Shown here in pieces: positions 8,004 through 16,091 of a stretch of 37,977 nucleotides of DNA. The DNA comes from Kiritimatiellia bacterium (GTDB lineage: Bacteria; Verrucomicrobiota; Kiritimatiellia; RFP12; UBA1067): the NCBI GenBank assembly GCA_028684935.1, contig JAQUEX010000008.1:1-37977 (forward strand), written 5' to 3'. The stretch's first letter is position 1, and every line of letters starts with the position of its first letter. Made by a program: the position numbers and the translations under genes. The notes below the pieces were generated by a model. It saw nothing but the letters and a program-made list of their open reading frames with translations. It was not told the origin of the DNA and searched no databases.

Positions 8004-9569
8004 CATGAACGTTCCTATCGTGCGGGCGACGGCTTCGGCGCAGTTCTCACCATCGATGGCCGAGGAGAGAATGCCGCCGGCGTAGCCTGCGCCCTCGCCG
8101 CACGGGTAGAGTCCTTGCAGGGTGACGTGCTGTAGCGTCTCGCGGTCGCGCGGAATGCGGACCGGCGCTGAGGTGCGCGATTCGACCCCGACAAGGACCG
8201 CCTCGCGCGTGACAAAGCCGCGCATCTTGCCTTCGAAGGCCTTCAGCCCTTCGCACAGGCGAGGCCCGATTGCGCGCGGCAGCCAAGCCGCAAGATTCGA
8301 GGCGTAGAGCCCGGGGATAAAAGAGCTTTCGGGCAAGTCCTGAGAAGCGCGGCCTTCGAGGAAATCGGTGACGCGTTGCGCCGGTGCGGTCTGCCCGCCG
8401 CCGGCGTGGTTGAAGGCCTCGCGCTCGAGGGCCTGCTGGCAGCGGAGGCCGGCCAGCGGGCCGTGCTGCGTCACGAACGAGGCGAGATCTTCGGCGCGGA
8501 TCTCGACGACCAGCCCGGCATTGGCGAACGGCGAATTACGCAGGGAGGGGGACATGCCGTTGACCACGACCTCGTTCAACGCCGTGGCAGCGGGCACGAT
8601 GAAGCCGCCGGGACACATGCAGAACGAGTAGACGCCGCGTCCTGCGGCTTGATACACCAGGGAATAGGTGGCCGGCGGCAGGAATGCCATCTGCGGGTCG
8701 CGGTGGTACTGGATCTCATTGATCAGAACCTGCGGATGCTCGATGCGCACGCCCATCGCGAAAGACTTGGCTTCCAACTCGAGCTTCTCGCGATAAAGCA
8801 GCTCGTAGATATCGCGGGCGGAGTGGCCGGTGGCCAGGATTACGGCGCGGCCATCGAGGGTGTCTCCACGCTGCGTGGTCACGCCGAGGATACGTCGGTT
8901 GCGGATCACGAGGCCGTTGGCGCGCGTGCTGAAGAGGATGTCACCGCCCGCCTGGCGGATGGTGCGGCGCAGGCTCGCGACGATGGCGGGCAGGCGGTCG
9001 GACCCGATGTGCGGATGGGCTTCGTACAGAATCGAGTCCGCCGCGCCGTGAGCGTGGAGCCGTTCCAGCGCGCGGCTGTTGTCGCCGCGTTTCTTGGAGC
9101 GCGTATAGAGTTTGCCGTCGGAAAAGGTGCCTGCTCCGCCCTCGCCGAAACAGTAGTTGGATTCGGGGTCGAGCGTGTGCTCGCGGTGGATCAGGGCGAT
9201 GTCGCGCTTGCGTTCGCCGACCTCCTTGCCGCGTTCCAGGACGATCGGCTTGAACCCGCGTTCGATCAGGCGGAGCGCCGCGAAGAGGCCGGCCGGCCCC
9301 GCACCGACCACAAGTACGGGATCGCGCTTCGAAACGTCAGGATAATCGAACCGCGCCGGTTCAAACGACGGTACGGGTTCATCCGCCACGACCTGGAGGC
9401 GCAAGTTGACAAGCAGGTGGCGGCGGCGGGCGTCAACTGAGCGACGCAGGACGCGCAGCTCTGTGATGCGCTCGGGGGTGACGCCCAACGCCCGTGCGGC
9501 GTGGTCGGTCAGGCGCGCGGAGTCGGCCGCATCGCTGGGGGACAAAGCGAGATCGAGGTGTGTTTGCAT
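7992..9569 (-). CDS. COG2509-type FAD-dependent dehydrogenase
   Basis: This is a flavoprotein oxidoreductase of the uncharacterised FAD-dependent dehydrogenase family COG2509. It is 525 aa. Residues 1-65 form a small N-terminal domain, typical of the family, of the kind that precedes the FAD fold. The dinucleotide-binding motif VLVVGAGPAGLFAA follows at about residue 84, then the family signatures CFGEGGAGTFSDGKL and, near the C-terminus, CGEGAGYAGGILSSA. The substrate is unknown. The start ATG lies 30 bp after the U32 gene on the same strand, so the two are likely co-transcribed from the promoter at 12298-12326. Confidence 0.85.
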   Translation of the reverse strand: MQTHLDLALSPSDAADSARLTDHAARALGVTPERITELRVLRRSVDARRRHLLVNLRLQVVADEPVPSFEPARFDYPDVSKRDPVLVVGAGPAGLFAALRLIERGFKPIVLERGKEVGERKRDIALIHREHTLDPESNYCFGEGGAGTFSDGKLYTRSKKRGDNSRALERLHAHGAADSILYEAHPHIGSDRLPAIVASLRRTIRQAGGDILFSTRANGLVIRNRRILGVTTQRGDTLDGRAVILATGHSARDIYELLYREKLELEAKSFAMGVRIEHPQVLINEIQYHRDPQMAFLPPATYSLVYQAAGRGVYSFCMCPGGFIVPAATALNEVVVNGMSPSLRNSPFANAGLVVEIRAEDLASFVTQHGPLAGLRCQQALEREAFNHAGGGQTAPAQRVTDFLEGRASQDLPESSFIPGLYASNLAAWLPRAIGPRLCEGLKAFEGKMRGFVTREAVLVGVESRTSAPVRIPRDRETLQHVTLQGLYPCGEGAGYAGGILSSAIDGENCAEAVARTIGTFMPLR

Positions 9570-9599
9570 AGGGGTCGTAATCGGTGGGGGGCTACGCGT

Positions 9600-12176
9600 T
9601 CAACAAAAGCCGCGGTCGGTGTTGGCCCGGTGGGTGTTGGGGATCTGTTCACCGCTGCGGAGAGCGGTGAGCAGGCGGTCGTCCCAGGCGGTGTCGGGCG
9701 ACCAGGAGAGGTCCACGCGAAATCGCCGGGTCGGGCACTCTTGGGTGCGTTCGGCAATACAAAATGCACGTTCCGCGACGGTGATCCAGCGGTTGTCCAG
9801 ATGCAGCACGCGGAAATCGCGGCCTCGGCGATCGGTCAGGTGCAGGCCGCCGGAAGGCGATGGGTCGGCATCCGATGGCAGGCAAGGAGCGGTCGCAGAG
9901 AGGAAGAGGGGCGTGTGTTGATAAACCAACGCTTCAAGCGCCGGCAGGGGGCCGGCCGGAACCTGTGCGTGGCACAGGGCACGGAGGGTGTCACGGCTGG
10001 CCTCTGGCGAAAAAACGGCCTGTCGCACGCCCAAACGGCCGAGTTCGGCGAGCGCGACACGGTTCAGGGCGTACAGGCTCCAGTCGGCAGAGACCGGGGG
10101 CCGGCCCCCTTCGGTCAGCAATCGAAGCCCGGCCAGATCGGCACATTCCCAATCGGTCCAGCCCGCATCGTGCAATATCCGGACGGTCGACGCTAAAGGA
10201 TCCCACTCCCGGATGCGGGTGAGGGGCGGCAGCGCCAGGCGCAGGCGAGAGCGCTCGGCCAGCGCGCGCCAGGCGTTCAAATTCCGCTCCAGCGTGTCGT
10301 AGGCGGTGTGCCCGATGGCCAGAACGATGTGTGCGAAACCACACAGGGCTTCAGAAGAGGGCGGAGGGGCGTCAATTCTGAGTTTCAGCGTCCATGTCGG
10401 CTTGCTGACGTCGGCGGGCAAGCCCGCCGCCTGCGGAGCGGAAGTGAGCGCAGCGGGAAGGGGGGCTGCGGACACTGACTGTTGAACGGCGCACGCTGGC
10501 GGGGCGGGCGAGTCTGGCGGCCGGTCGGCTGACGGCAGGCCCCATGTTTCGGCGATGGCCGCCCGGCGTGCGGCATGATCCGCGTTCCAGAGAACTTCAA
10601 GGCGATCCAGCGCCAGCCGGCGCGACTCGTTGAGGGCAGAGAGGGGCGCGTAAAGGGACTCGGGATCGACCACGTCGAGCGAGTCGAAGCGCCAGACGGT
10701 GCCGCCTAGGCGCGAGAAGGCTTTGCGCACTGCTGCGGCGGTCTGTCCGGGCTGCCGCGAAGGGGTGAGTGTCATCTGGAGCGCAGCTTCCGCGCACAAC
10801 GGGGCGGCGCACGCGAAGGTGTGGGTCTCGGCCCGGACGGCGATGCCGTCGGGGCTCAGCGTCACGCGGAATGCGACGGGGTGCCCGGTGTCGAAGTCGG
10901 CCTCGCGCAGCGCGTGAAGAGCATAGCGGCGACGCACCGCCTGTGAGGATGAACAGAAGACCGGGGTGCCCTGAGGGATAACCGGGATCTCTTCGTCCGG
11001 CAAGGCCACCTCCATCGTGGTGCCGGCGGGGAGTGTCACTGCGGGCCGCGTGGAGCCGGCGGCGCGCAACAGGTTCACCGCGCAGCCGAAGGGCTTGCCT
11101 CCGGTGGCCAGTTCGACCTGCAGGCCGTCGTGCTTTTCCAAGGCGCGTGATGAGGTGAAGCGCAGCCAGCGGGTGCCGGTTCGGTCGCGGATCACGGCCG
11201 CGGCCGAGCCGATGCGGGCTCCGCGGTGGCCGATGGCAACCGGGTCGATCACGGTGTGCGGCGGGGCGTCGGGGCCTTGCGCGTAGAGCGTGGTCCAAGG
11301 CCGGCTAAAGATGGTTTGCACATCTTGGATCAGCGCCTGTTCCGCATCGGGCGTGAGGGTGCCGTCCAGCTTGCGCCGGTAGAAGTCGGTCACGCAGGCC
11401 ACATAGAGCGGACTCTTCATCCGTCCTTCAATCTTGAGCGACTGCACGCCGGTGGCGGCGACCGCGTCAAGCAGCGGGGCAAGGGCGAGGTCGCGCATGG
11501 AGAAGGGGAAGGCCGGGCGGTTGTCAGAGGTCGAAGTCCGGCGGTCAGAGGTCTGAAGTCCGGGATCGGGGGCGGAAAAGGCTTCGCGGCAGCAGTATGC
11601 GCAACGGCCGCGGTTGCCGCTGCGGCCGGACATGTGCGACGAGAAGAGGCAGAGACCGCTGACGCTGTAGCAGAGCGCGCCGTGCACAAAGACTTCGATC
11701 TCCACGTCAGCGTCGCGGACAATACGCCGGATCTCGTCGAGTGTGAGTTCTCGGGCCAGCACAACGCGGGTGAAGCCGAGTTCGCGCAGGGCGATGGCTC
11801 CTGCGGTGTTGTGGACGGCCATCTGGGTGCTGGCGTGGAGGGCAAGGCGCGGAAAATGGTCGCGGATCAGTCGGGCCATGCCAAGGTCCTGCACAATCAC
11901 GCCGTCGGGACCGAGCGCGTCGAGTGCGTCAAGCGTTTCAATGAGGTGCGGCAACTCGGCATCCTCGACCAGTGTGTTGACCGTCACGTAGATCCGTTTG
12001 GGCGGACAGAAGGCGCGTGCGTAGGCCAACAGGAGGCGCAGTCGGTCGGGGGTGAGGTTGTCGGCCTCGGCGCGGGCCGAAAAGTGGGATAATCCTAAAT
12101 AGACCGCGTCCGCGCCGTATTGGAAGGCGGCCAAAGCAGCGTCGAAACCGCCTGCGGGCGCTAGGAGTTCGGGCAT
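9600..12176 (-). CDS. U32 peptidase-family protein (RlhA/TrhP-like), long form with DUF3656-like region
   Basis: U32 proteins such as RlhA and TrhP (YegQ) hydroxylate 23S rRNA or tRNA and carry an iron-sulfur cluster, although the family is named for a peptidase. Here 858 aa begin with MPELLAPAGGFDAALAA, the typical TIM-barrel opening. The signature EVFVHGALCYS and the following cysteines (about residues 160-200, ending GRCAYCCREAF) should bind the cluster. A DUF3656-like middle region follows, then a Pro/Ala-rich linker (about 555-590) and a second barrel-like C-terminal part. Two stretches look like in-frame repeat insertions: about residues 204-218 and the linker. The start at 12176 is chosen by homology. 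An in-frame ATG at 12248 would read through the leader hairpin. Confidence 0.83.
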   Translation of the reverse strand: MPELLAPAGGFDAALAAFQYGADAVYLGLSHFSARAEADNLTPDRLRLLLAYARAFCPPKRIYVTVNTLVEDAELPHLIETLDALDALGPDGVIVQDLGMARLIRDHFPRLALHASTQMAVHNTAGAIALRELGFTRVVLARELTLDEIRRIVRDADVEIEVFVHGALCYSVSGLCLFSSHMSGRSGNRGRCAYCCREAFSAPDPGLQTSDRRTSTSDNRPAFPFSMRDLALAPLLDAVAATGVQSLKIEGRMKSPLYVACVTDFYRRKLDGTLTPDAEQALIQDVQTIFSRPWTTLYAQGPDAPPHTVIDPVAIGHRGARIGSAAAVIRDRTGTRWLRFTSSRALEKHDGLQVELATGGKPFGCAVNLLRAAGSTRPAVTLPAGTTMEVALPDEEIPVIPQGTPVFCSSSQAVRRRYALHALREADFDTGHPVAFRVTLSPDGIAVRAETHTFACAAPLCAEAALQMTLTPSRQPGQTAAAVRKAFSRLGGTVWRFDSLDVVDPESLYAPLSALNESRRLALDRLEVLWNADHAARRAAIAETWGLPSADRPPDSPAPPACAVQQSVSAAPLPAALTSAPQAAGLPADVSKPTWTLKLRIDAPPPSSEALCGFAHIVLAIGHTAYDTLERNLNAWRALAERSRLRLALPPLTRIREWDPLASTVRILHDAGWTDWECADLAGLRLLTEGGRPPVSADWSLYALNRVALAELGRLGVRQAVFSPEASRDTLRALCHAQVPAGPLPALEALVYQHTPLFLSATAPCLPSDADPSPSGGLHLTDRRGRDFRVLHLDNRWITVAERAFCIAERTQECPTRRFRVDLSWSPDTAWDDRLLTALRSGEQIPNTHRANTDRGFC
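10413..10428. repeat. GC-rich palindrome inside the U32 linker
   Basis: GGCGGGC and GCCCGCC flank two bases and lie in the codons for the low-complexity linker of the U32 protein. The palindrome resembles the dispersed REP-like hairpins of many GC-rich genomes and may mark an element that inserted in frame. Confidence 0.4.
11523..11565. repeat. In-frame two-copy repeat with 7-8 bp sub-units inside the U32 gene
   Basis: Two near-identical 21-22 bp copies follow each other: each reads GTCAGAG, then GTC(T)GAAG, then TCCGG. They encode a Thr/Ser/Asp-rich stretch (QTSDRR, then TSTSDN) right after the iron-sulfur cysteines. Such a segment is not part of the conserved U32 fold. Confidence 0.6.
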
Positions 12177-12199
12177 CAAAAGCGAGCTTCGTGAAATAG

Positions 12200-12225
12200 A
12201 AGACCGGCTTTTGCAAGCCGGTCTT
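12200..12225 (-). other. Perfect 11-bp hairpin in the leader of the U32 gene
   Basis: AAGACCGGCTT and AAGCCGGTCTT are exact inverted arms around a 4-nt loop. On the minus strand the stem ends 24 nt before the ATG at 12176 and is followed by a pyrimidine-rich stretch rather than a clean T-run. It may be a weak attenuator or a translation-control hairpin in a leader of about 115 nt. Confidence 0.55.
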
Positions 12226-12297
12226 GGGGGGATACTAGGAGTACACATGGAGACAACAATCCAAGATACAACAAAGCTCTACCAATCAGCAATCGAT

Positions 12298-12326
12298 ACA
12301 GTATCAGATAGCGAGGCAAAGCGCAA
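12298..12326 (-). promoter_or_regulatory. Predicted promoter of the U32-FAD oxidoreductase operon
   Basis: On the minus strand TTGCGC (12326-12321), a 17-bp spacer and TACTGT (12303-12298) form a sigma70-like promoter just downstream of the terminator at 12338-12373. It would give a leader of about 115 nt containing the hairpin at 12200-12225. Confidence 0.5.
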
Positions 12327-12337
12327 GCGGTTTTTTT

Positions 12338-12373
12338 AAAAATAACAAACGGACGGGGGAAACCGTCCGTTTG
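12338..12373 (-). terminator. Rho-independent terminator after the MocA gene
   Basis: CAAACGGACGG and CCGTCCGTTTG (arms at 12346-12356 and 12363-12373) are exact 11-bp arms with a 6-nt loop. On the minus strand they are followed by TTATTTTT. The hairpin lies 25 nt past the stop of the oxidoreductase gene. Confidence 0.85.
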
Positions 12374-12398
12374 TCGCTGATTTTCGCTTGAAAACCGC

Positions 12399-13529
12399 TT
12401 ACAGCTTGATCCAGGCGCCTTTTTTCTTTGAACTTTCGACTGCGGCTTTGAGGAATTTCATGCCGAGCACACCCTCGTCCACGCCGGGGTGGTCATAGGC
12501 GGGCGGCACATTCTTTTCGCCCTGGATCGCGCGGATCTTGCGCTCCAGCGAGGTGTGGAGATTGGCCAGCGCCTCGAGGAAGTCCTCGTGGTGGCCTGCC
12601 GGGATGCGTCCGTAAGACTTGAGCACGTCCGGCACTTCGCCGGTCGGCGCGTTCTGGAAATAGGTGACACGCGTGGTGCCGTCGTAGTAGTGGAGTTCTT
12701 CGGCGTTCTCTTGGAACCATTCGAGCGAGCCGGTTTCACCGTAAATGCGGAAGCCGTTGTCGTTTTTGTGGCCGATCGCGATCTGAGAGGCGAGCAGCAC
12801 CAGCGTGCCGCCGTTGGAGAGCTTGCCGAAGACATTGAAGTCATCGTCCAGCTTGCGCCCGGGGATGGCGGTCAGCAGCGCCGAGACCGACTTGAGGCCC
12901 AGGCCGGTGGTCCAGAGGGCATTGATGAGCGCGTGGGTGCCGATGTCGCCGCCGCAGCCGGAAATCCCGGACTTTTTGGGATCGGTGCGCCAGGAGGCCT
13001 GCTGGTTGCCGGTCTTCTCGGCGAGTGTCGCGAGCCAGCCCTGGTTATAGTACGTTTCGATTTTGCGGATCGTGCCGATCTTGCCCTGCTTGATCAGCTC
13101 GCGCGCCAGCATCATCAGGGGGTGGCCGGTATAGGTGTGGGAAAGAGCGAACGGCACCTTCTTATTGGCTTTGACGGCCTTCTTGAGCGCTTCGGCCTCG
13201 GCGACCGTGTAGCACATCGGCTTTTCACACAGGACCGGCAGCCCAGCGTTGATGCAGGCGAGGGCCTGCTCGGCATGCAAGAAGTTCGGTGTCACGATCG
13301 TGACATAGTCCAGCTCAAGCGTGCCGGCCTTCCAGTCCGCGATCATGGTCTTGTAATCGGTGTAACCTTTGACACCCCACTCATCGGCGAATTTCGCGCT
13401 GAGCGCGGGGTCCTGGTGCAGCGCGCCTGCGACGACTTCGCGCGTGGCATCCAAGGAGATCGCGCGCTGGTGGACTTTGCCAAAGAAACCGCCGCCGCCG
13501 CCGATCATACCTACTTTAAGCTTGGTCAT
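12399..13529 (-). CDS. Gfo/Idh/MocA family NAD(P)-dependent oxidoreductase (cytoplasmic)
   Basis: This is a sugar or inositol-type dehydrogenase of 376 aa. The N-terminal Rossmann fold begins KVGMIGGGGGFFGKVHQRA. The active-site lysine motif reads CEKPMC, and the later GGDIGTHA carries the usual D-x-x-x-H pair. There is no signal peptide, unlike the related gene at 23955-25373. The ATG at 13529 lies directly in front of the Rossmann strand. A longer reading to 13601 would include the repeat array at 13537-13561. It is transcribed alone, with its own predicted promoter (13616-13645) and terminator, and is divergent from the GH2-like gene. The substrate cannot be told from the sequence. Confidence 0.88.
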   Translation of the reverse strand: MTKLKVGMIGGGGGFFGKVHQRAISLDATREVVAGALHQDPALSAKFADEWGVKGYTDYKTMIADWKAGTLELDYVTIVTPNFLHAEQALACINAGLPVLCEKPMCYTVAEAEALKKAVKANKKVPFALSHTYTGHPLMMLARELIKQGKIGTIRKIETYYNQGWLATLAEKTGNQQASWRTDPKKSGISGCGGDIGTHALINALWTTGLGLKSVSALLTAIPGRKLDDDFNVFGKLSNGGTLVLLASQIAIGHKNDNGFRIYGETGSLEWFQENAEELHYYDGTTRVTYFQNAPTGEVPDVLKSYGRIPAGHHEDFLEALANLHTSLERKIRAIQGEKNVPPAYDHPGVDEGVLGMKFLKAAVESSKKKGAWIKL

Positions 13530-13536
13530 ACTTCTA

Positions 13537-13561
13537 ATTCCGTATTCGGTGTGAGATGCGG
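13537..13561. repeat. Tandem 7-mer array in the leader of the MocA gene
   Basis: Consecutive 7-mers ATTCCGT, ATTCGGT and GTGAGAT lie 8 bp before the start codon of the oxidoreductase gene, in the position where a Shine-Dalgarno sequence is expected. The next bases upstream hold a short palindrome (13572-13584, GTGGGG and CCCCAC). Confidence 0.5.
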
Positions 13562-13615
13562 AAAAACCTCCGTGGGGTCCCCACCGTGAGCCGACTCGCA
13601 CAGTGATTGGTTCTC

Positions 13616-13645
13616 AGTATACGCCTAAGCGTGATTCCCTCGCAA
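13616..13645 (-). promoter_or_regulatory. Predicted promoter of the MocA gene
   Basis: On the minus strand TTGCGA (13645-13640), an 18-bp spacer and TATACT (13621-13616) form a good sigma70-like pair, giving a leader of about 80 nt. Confidence 0.6.
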
Positions 13646-13674
13646 GTTGAAACCGCAAAAGGCGTTTGGATGGA

Positions 13675-13703
13675 TTGACTTTCAGCGGTTCGTCTGCGAC
13701 AAT
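13675..13703 (+). promoter_or_regulatory. Predicted promoter of the GH2-like gene
   Basis: TTGACT (13675-13680), a 17-bp spacer and GACAAT (13698-13703) would start transcription near 13710. That supports the ATG at 13743 as the true start rather than the upstream in-frame ATG at 13647. Confidence 0.5.
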
Positions 13704-13742
13704 CCGGACGAGTTACCGATTCTGAGCGAACGGAAAGTTACA

Positions 13743-16079
13743 ATGAGACGAATAGATTTAGCAGGTGATTGGAGCGTGCGTAAGGCAGGTTCCAAAAAAA
13801 GTGTTCCGGCCCAGGTGCCCGGCTGCGTGCATGCCGACCTTATGGCCGTGCAGGAGATCGGGGATCCGGTCTTAGGCAGGGCCCTCGAGGGGGCGTCCGG
13901 CGTTTGCGAAAGCGCGTGGGCTTATGAAAAGGTGTTCATGTCGGAGGACTTTTCGGACTTCGATCACGTGGTGTTGCGATTTGACGGACTTGACGGGTAC
14001 GCCGCCGTGTCGCTCAACGACACGGAACTGGGGATTTCGGCAAGTGTTTTCGAATGGATGGAATGCGATGTCAAGGCTCTCATTAAGCCCGGCAAGAACA
14101 AGCTGACGGTGTCGTTTGCTGCCGCTGCGGACGAATCCGGACGCAGAACCGCACAATGTCTGCGCCGCCAGGCGTCGTCGACGCTCGGCCTGTGGCAGCC
14201 TAAATCGGAAACGGTTGGCCTCTGCCGCGGCGTGTCGGTGCTGGCGTTCTCCAATGTGCGCGTGCGCCAAGTGATTATCCATCAGGACCACTCAACGGCA
14301 GGGGGGGTCGGGTTGAATGTGGAGGTGGACACGGCGCGTTTCCACCCCGAGCTCCATCTTGAGGTTCTGGTCCGTGTCTGCTACAAGGGGAACATCCTTC
14401 ATGAAGCGCGCGAGATCCTGAACGCGGATCGCCTGTCCCTGAACCTGCCGGTCAAAAACCCTCAGCTTTGGTGGCCGGCCGGTATGGGCGAGCAGCCCCT
14501 GTACGAGGTCACGGTTGACGTGCTGACGGGGCGCACGTGCCACGAGCACATCTCGCGGCGAATCGGCCTGCGTGAATTCCGTATGGAAGAAACCGCTGTG
14601 CGGGGAGAAGCGGTGCGGCGCTTTTTAATCAACGGGCAGCCGATGTTCCTGAAGGGCGCGAGCTGGATGCCGGCCGACCTCTATGTCGCGCGCCTCACGC
14701 GCGTGGAGTATGCGCGCCTTGTTAAGGCTGCGGCCGTTGCCAATATGAATTGTCTGCGTGTCTGGGGCGGCGGCGTCTATGAGAACGAGGCGTTTTACGA
14801 TCTGTGCGACGAGTATGGGGTCTGCGTGTGGCAGGACATGATGCTGTGCGAGGCGCAGTCGGAAAAACCGGACGATGCGGCGCTCGCCGCCTGCTCGCGC
14901 GAGGTCACCTGCGCGGTCCAGCGCCTGCGCCACCACCCCTGTGTGGTGCTGTGGTGCTGCGGGGACGGCGGCGGGCGCGGCGTGCATGCCGCGTATGCGG
15001 CGGCGGTCGCCGCGGCCGTCAGGCGGGAGGATGCCGGTCGGCCGTGTCTGCCGGCCATGGCGCACGAGCCGTTTTCGCTGGGCGGTCGTCCGCACTTTCA
15101 GAGTCTGCCCTCGTTTCCTGAGCCGCGCGCGGTGACGGCATACCTGACCGAGTCCGAACGTAATGTGTCGCATCCTGCCTGTCTGTTTCACATGTCGCCG
15201 TCTGACGGGGCCAAGCGCATCTTCACGTCCTGCGTGGATGAATTCTTGGTGCCGTTCGGCTTTGAGAACACCTTGTGGCTCAGCCAGATCCAGCAGGCGC
15301 TGGCCGTCAAGCAGCAGATCATGCTGGCCCGCTGCGAGCAGGCCGATGGACAGGGCGGGGCGCTGTTTTGGCATTTCAATGACTGCTGGCCTGCGGCGAG
15401 CTGTTCATCGGTGGACGCCGAGGGCCGCTGGAAGGCCTTGCACTATGTGGCGCGACGCTTCTTTGCCTCGCTGACCATCGTGGGCAAGCACCACGGTGCG
15501 GCGGTCGAGGTCTTTGCCTTTAATGACGGCCTCAAACCGTTCAAGGGCGAGGTGCAGTGGCGCATGACGCAGATGGAGGGCGCCACGGTTGCCGAAGGAT
15601 CCAAAAAGGTCACGCTCGGACCGGCTTCGCGCGAAAAGCCGGTGGCCGTCAAGGTCGGCGAGGCGTTGCGCAAATTCGGTGCATGCAATCTGCTGCTCTG
15701 GCTCTACCTGATCGACGAGCAGGGCAATCCCGTGGCGTGGAATATCGTGCCCTTCTGCGCGTGGCGCGAATTGCAGTCGCAGCCGCCGCGGATGCGGGCC
15801 GAGATCCGCTCCTGGGACGACAACAGCTTCGCCGTGATTCTCACGAGCCGCCACCCGGCACTCTGGGTCTGGATCTCGCTGGAAGGAATGGACGCGCGCT
15901 ATGACGACAACTTTTTCTGCCTGGAGCCGGAGCGGCCGGTCCGTGTGCGCGTCACGCCCGCCACGCGGCTGAAGCTTGACCAGTTCCGTCAGCGCATCCG
16001 TATCGGTTCGCTGCGCGATACTTGGCAGGACAAGCGCGCGCTGATGCAGCAGATGATGGCCGCGGCCAAAGCCCCGTGA
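13743..16079 (+). CDS. GH2 beta-mannosidase-like protein lacking both catalytic glutamates
   Basis: The 778-aa protein has the architecture of beta-mannosidases: a jelly-roll domain from residue 1 (IDLAGDWSVR, QVPGCVHADL), an immunoglobulin-like domain, a TIM barrel (FLINGQPMFLKGASWMPAD, RVWGGGVYENEAFYDLCDE) and the signature WHFNDCWPAASCSSVDAEGR. Where active family members read LWCGNNE, with E as acid/base, this protein reads LWCCGDGGG (residues 403-411). Aligning the following part on SFP (457-459), the nucleophile of the SEFGFQSFP motif falls on F452. The stretch between the two sites is about half the usual length. There is no signal peptide. It may be a catalytically dead binding or regulatory protein, or use other residues. 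Fold call confident; loss of activity inferred by eye alignment. Confidence 0.85.
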   Translation: MRRIDLAGDWSVRKAGSKKSVPAQVPGCVHADLMAVQEIGDPVLGRALEGASGVCESAWAYEKVFMSEDFSDFDHVVLRFDGLDGYAAVSLNDTELGISASVFEWMECDVKALIKPGKNKLTVSFAAAADESGRRTAQCLRRQASSTLGLWQPKSETVGLCRGVSVLAFSNVRVRQVIIHQDHSTAGGVGLNVEVDTARFHPELHLEVLVRVCYKGNILHEAREILNADRLSLNLPVKNPQLWWPAGMGEQPLYEVTVDVLTGRTCHEHISRRIGLREFRMEETAVRGEAVRRFLINGQPMFLKGASWMPADLYVARLTRVEYARLVKAAAVANMNCLRVWGGGVYENEAFYDLCDEYGVCVWQDMMLCEAQSEKPDDAALAACSREVTCAVQRLRHHPCVVLWCCGDGGGRGVHAAYAAAVAAAVRREDAGRPCLPAMAHEPFSLGGRPHFQSLPSFPEPRAVTAYLTESERNVSHPACLFHMSPSDGAKRIFTSCVDEFLVPFGFENTLWLSQIQQALAVKQQIMLARCEQADGQGGALFWHFNDCWPAASCSSVDAEGRWKALHYVARRFFASLTIVGKHHGAAVEVFAFNDGLKPFKGEVQWRMTQMEGATVAEGSKKVTLGPASREKPVAVKVGEALRKFGACNLLLWLYLIDEQGNPVAWNIVPFCAWRELQSQPPRMRAEIRSWDDNSFAVILTSRHPALWVWISLEGMDARYDDNFFCLEPERPVRVRVTPATRLKLDQFRQRIRIGSLRDTWQDKRALMQQMMAAAKAP

Positions 16080-16091
16080 GCGTGCCGCGTG

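Noticed and set aside
12489-13589. 366-codon plus-strand frame
   Set aside because: It is antisense to the MocA oxidoreductase, which has a clear Rossmann fold and EKP motif, and has no recognisable product.
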